DNA from: Trileptium ribeirensis
Lineage: Eukaryota; Nematoda; Enoplea; Enoplida; Thoracostomopsidae
Length of the DNA: 64,000 bases
NCBI GenBank assembly: GCA_030248225.1
Contig: JASANE010021104.1
Location: 1-64,000 of the forward strand
Reading direction: 5' to 3'
Positions 59,656 to 64,000 of the stretch are shown here, piece by piece (positions within the stretch are counted from its first letter, which is position 1; the number at the start of each line of letters is the position of its first letter). The notes under the pieces were generated by a model. That model searched no databases. It was given only the letters and a program-made list of their open reading frames with translations, and had not been told where the DNA came from. The translations under genes and the position numbers were made by a program.

Positions 59656-59991
59656 GGGCCCATGTCAACGTTACGGATTGTAAGGTTATAACGTTTAGTG
59701 AAAACAACAGCCTAGGGAGGATAGATGTGGGAGCGAGAGTTTCAGCTTACGCTCTAGTCTTGCCAGTATAATAACATGAGAATATAAAAAGCGTAGGCTT
59801 AATATAGGTTATAACGTTTAGTGAAAACAACAGCCTAGGGAGGATAGATGTGGGAGCGAGAGTTTCAGCTTACGCTCTAGTCTTGCCAGTATAATAAGAT
59901 GAGAATATAGAAAGCGTAGACTTAATATATATTCCGAGAACCGTATAGCATGCATTAAATTTGCGCCCGTCAGTTTCTGTATATTTGGGCA
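59656..59991 (+). mobile_element. hAT-like MITE family copy (right arm)
   Basis: Mirror of 54390-54717. Here the two internal units are nearly identical to each other, whereas in the left arm they have diverged. Confidence 0.6.
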
Positions 59992-62900
59992 GAATATTGG
60001 GTGGTGAGTTAATTGAGTGAGATTGCCGAATGCTTAGTTTTTATAGATCACAATTAGACGCCATTTGTGGGTGGATTATGATGGTAAAAGGCAATCGTTT
60101 GGAAGTGTTAAGCTCCAGGTACTATCCATTGAAATGATTCAAAATATTCACCTCCGCGTAGAATATATATTTAATAAAACTGACTGTAATATAATGCCGG
60201 TACTTCAAAAGCAATATCCTCCCGAATTAGACTTTTGCCCAGGTTTTAGCTTAAGCTTTTGTAACGTTTAACTTTTGAATGTAAAACTGCTTAATAAGCA
60301 AACGCGATTTTGGGGGATAATCTGAAGGCAGAAATCTGAGACATAAGTTACTTGGCCCCGGGACATTTACAGTTTGGTTTTGTATTTTGATATCTTATTG
60401 TGGCATTGAATATTGGACTAGGTTTGGCTGCGATGGGTATACATGGTACAAACTAGGAGCTAATAACTTACTGCATGGTTCTAACGGTCGTGGTAACATT
60501 CCATAGCTATTTTTAAATAGTTCAGCGTGCATTTATATAATATAGTGTAATACAATGTAGTCTGTACACTCTTCTCTATTTTATTCAAAATGTTTAATAT
60601 TAAAAACTTTGTGTGCGTGTCAATCTAAAGAGCTGGTATTGTACTTGATTTTTAATCAGGCGTTGCATTTAATTTTCACTAACCCCAATGATATTGGGGC
60701 TGGGTAATAACTGGAAAGAATAGAATTTCGGCTTTTGTAGGCGAGAACAAATGGCGTTTCTCCCATGACGTTACCGGAAAACGATGCTTAATTGTAACAG
60801 CCCAATTTTATGAAAACGATAAAACGCGTGGAAAGTATCAAAATTGAAGGAAGGGAACCGGATACCGGTGGAGTGGCATCCGTATGAATTGATATATAAC
60901 TGTGTAATACTGTATTAATCATAAAATAAACCATTGTATTTCATTTGTGTTATACTTGTAAGGCCACACTCTACCACCCGAAGGTGCACTGGATGATTTT
61001 GGCACCGAAAATGAAAGAAAGATAATGGTTACGGGTGTCCGGTCGATCTTCGTGAAATGCATTGATTGCTAAAATGTTTGTGCACTATATTACATTTGTA
61101 GTGGAGTACGGGTGTGCGTTCGGAGAGGCCAGGGACCGGCGGATAAGGAATTTTTGGTGACAAGAAAAAAACGGTCACCCTGAGTCTGATCCCAGCGCAC
61201 ACGCCGAGCGGTTACCAGTATTAGTTTGATATCTGTCATACCTATAGTTCATGTATATGTTTTTGTGTGGGGTCCGAAATTACCAGGACGAATTCAGAGT
61301 TTCATATATACATTCCAATCATGTTTAGGTAATCAAATTTTCGGTTCTGGAGAACTGAAATTTCGTATACAAAGTTTCTAAGGCACTATTTTAAGGTCCA
61401 ACACTAAAAGTTCAATTTTAGGTTTTCTACTAAATTTAGGGGAACGGGGTTGACTGAACCTTATGAAGGACTCCCTAGGGGTGTCAAATTGTCCCGGCGG
61501 GTCAAAACATTTGGTTCCCCTAAATACTTACGGATCCCCGAACAGGCGCTTAAGCCTCCAATTTAAACAGAAACCCAACATAACCAAAAGTCCCTGATTT
61601 TTGGAGCCCGGGACACTTATCGGGTCCCACCCTAACTCGAAAACCGGGGCCGCCCATCCCCACGGGTCCGCTCAGGATCCCCTAAACACAAATGGGACTT
61701 TAAAATTTTGGGTTTCTTACGCCTAAAAGGGCCACTAACAGGCCTCCTATAAAAGATATATTAAATCTTAAATTTTCATCAGTAGCCGGCCTGCCAGGGC
61801 ATGATTCTGGTCCTGCCCCCGGCCGCCTGCTGTTTTTTGATCCCAAGATATTGGTGAAAATGTGCCGATATCCCTGTGAGAAACCAGCGCCCTGAGCGCC
61901 GGTATATCTTTCTCTTAAAATTCGGCCGCACCGACCAGCGAGCGGTTTTGTTTTCTTGGCCCCTTCGGCCATCTCCAAGCTAACGTGTTGTTGGTAGCTC
62001 GCTATTATTGACGGCGGCGACTTTCTTATCGTCTGCGTAGATGTAGCTTTATATCAGAATGCCTGCTGTATATGTTGATTTGTACATATTTGACATCAAC
62101 TTGTTTATTATAATTGTCGGCCTGTTGTGCGCCTTTAGTTGCCGTGGTCAAAGCTTTACTGATGACTCTAGGGCAAATGCCCATAAATTGTAAGGAGTTT
62201 AAACTTTGTAGGCAAAAGACCAAGAGAGTACAGAAGAGAGAAAGGGGTTTAACGTGGGGTATAAAAGGAGACGGTACTTTTCAAAATCGGGACCAGTCGA
62301 GCGGTTTAATTTTAAAATTTGACGTTTTTGTCGGCGGTTATCGCCGTAGTTTCTTTTCTTTTCGTTTACCTTGCTTTTCTTCTGCTTCGTGCCCGGGTGG
62401 ACTCTTCGACCAGCAGACTCGTGGAAGAGGTCCACCCGGGGTTTTTTCTCTACAAGACTTTTCGAGTTGTTGCGGAGCCTAGGACCAGGGAAAGTAGTTG
62501 CGGGTGCGGAGGTGTCCGTCGGATGCCTCGCGCTCCCGTAAGTGCTGTGCCCGCGCTGTGGAGAGGGGGTTTGAGCTTTGGGCAGAATTGAAGCCAAAAT
62601 CATGACAAAAATTCTAAAAAGGGGCATATCCACCCGTGCTCGACTGGTTCCCCACCCCCTGGATTGCTTTTGTTATTCGTGCCCAGGGGGTGATTCTTTC
62701 AAAGTGTTTTCCAGCTTATTGCATTGACTAGTTGAAGCTACGTCCCAAAATTTTGAGTTGGGTGCTCGCCGGTCGCAACGCCTAGGATTCAAAATAACCG
62801 ATGGACATCATCGTCCAGAGTTTCATCAACAGAAATTGAAGGCCACATTTTGGCGGACCTTGGTTGTCTCTGGTAGACTCTTCGACTGCGGACGCGTGGA

Positions 62901-64000
62901 AGAGGCCCACCCGGGGCGTTGCATAGAGTTTTCAAAGTTCTCGCTCAGGCACAGGAATAGGGGCAGCCCTTGCGGGTGCCGGGGTGTCCGTCGGATACCT
63001 CACGCTGCCGTAAGTGTTGCGCCCGCGCCTCTGCGATTCGAGTAGGACAATTCTAAGGAAGATTTAGGTTGGTACCGCAAACGGTAGCAGAAGTCAATTA
63101 ATAGGATCAACGTAAAGGTAAATAGAAGGCTTAGACCTTAATGACAAATTTCGGGTTGCGGGTTCCGCGTTTCGAAAAGATTAGATCTCGCGGAACATTA
63201 TTTCGTTATCCAACAGGAGTGCAAACCAAAAAAGGGTGGTAGAATTTGATCAATTTTAGAATGCTCGTGCTTGCATACCTTGGGCCGCGGACCCTTTTCT
63301 AATTTAAATAGTTTCGTTATTGCGTATACTCTGATTGGGTAAATTTTGTGTACATGGGCGCGTCCTTGTATTTTATTAAAGAAAAGGGAAAACCATGAAA
63401 TAAAACTTTTGACGTGTGAAATTTACTAGGCGATCTAGATTGCTTTGAATAAAATACATTCTGCTACAATAAAAGTCCGGCTACAGCCCTTCCAAGTCCC
63501 GTGGCATGACTGGAGTCAATTTACCGTCTATAGCGCTCCCACTAGCTTCTCTCGTGCTTGCATCCCCGCGCGCCCTCGTCGGTAACCCGTTACGGCGCGT
63601 AGGACCCTAAGTGCCACCAAGGCGGGTATTCACCCCATCCTCAGAACAACCTTCAATCACTGTAGACCGACAAGGCCCAGTTTGCTGTGCCCTACACCAA
63701 ACTAGGATAAATCTTTCAGTTCTGTAGCTCAAGGGGCCAAGGGTTGCAGACTAACCCTCCGGCTCATCCAAGCCTTTTGAGAACGGGCCCTACTGCCACG
63801 GAAAATGCAACTTTAGAAAGCGGTCTAGGCTCCAATGGTAGGAATCGAGGGAACGACGGGTCAGCCTTATTACCTGTGAGCAGGCCTAGGGGATGACCCT
63901 CCCTCAGGGGGACCTCCATACGGCTAGATACGTGGGCCACTATAGAAGCCAGGCAGAACACCCTGGTAAACCCGCCGGCAGCCTTCTAAGCTAAGCGGTT

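Larger units (their letters stand above)
57211..64000 (-). repeat. Right arm of giant inverted repeat (cut by window end)
   Basis: Reverse complement of 50382-57153 with scattered differences. It still pairs at the last base of the window, so the true length is greater. Confidence 0.95.

Noticed and set aside
50421..63961. Small proteins present in two identical copies on opposite strands
   Set aside because: Duplication follows from the inverted repeat; no domain, codon bias or splice context supports coding.

Overview
The window looks like a repeat-dominated, AT-rich segment of an invertebrate animal nuclear genome. The evidence is: Ty3/gypsy retrotransposons with CsRn1-like features (CHCC Gag motif, tRNA-Trp-like primer site), a mariner/Tc1-type transposase relic, several MITE families, four tandem-repeat arrays plus one degenerate minisatellite tract, canonical GTAAGT/AG splice sites and an AATAAA signal. 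The species cannot be named from sequence alone. No rRNA gene, intact tRNA gene, CRISPR array or bacterial-type operon was seen.

Layout: 1-7198 is a nearly complete LTR retrotransposon on the minus strand (element A; its 3' LTR runs off the window start). 7575-7928 is a possible TTAA-flanked MITE. 8345-15140 is a satellite of about 44 monomers with a higher-order pattern. 17515-18665, 19346-20402, 21656-23095 and 30561-31425 are four further, unrelated repeat arrays. 23434-24620 is a transposase relic containing a hAT-like MITE that itself contains a Harbinger-like MITE. 25637-26424 is a fold-back element. 31426-38440 is mostly single-copy-looking DNA with one candidate spliced gene 3' end (34030-34412). 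38440-46304 is a decayed plus-strand gypsy element (B) with an env-like gene between gag and pol. 46850-48175 is an unidentified decayed block abutting the gag and leader of a third gypsy element (C, minus strand, 48176 to about 49500). 50382-64000 is a giant inverted repeat: two arms of about 6.8 kb around a 57-base spacer, with the right arm cut by the window end.

The best candidate for something new is element A. In order along its minus strand it encodes: an N-terminal hydrophobic signal-like segment followed by a 2A ribosome-skipping motif ahead of Gag; a -1 frameshift heptamer with two downstream hairpins; protease, RT and RNase H; an integrase with a GPY/F module and then a PWWP chromatin-reader domain; and, in the position where env would lie, a separate ORF3 beginning just after a good splice acceptor that joins a NADAR (ADP-ribose-linked N-glycosidase type) domain to an SGNH/GDSL hydrolase domain. 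This copy is decayed (one frameshift in pol, two in-frame stops in NADAR, frame breaks near the end of SGNH, a Cys-to-Trp change in the integrase zinc finger), but all modules remain readable. Together they suggest dual protein targeting, chromatin-directed integration and possible reversal of ADP-ribosylation. These functions are inferred from domain families and not shown.
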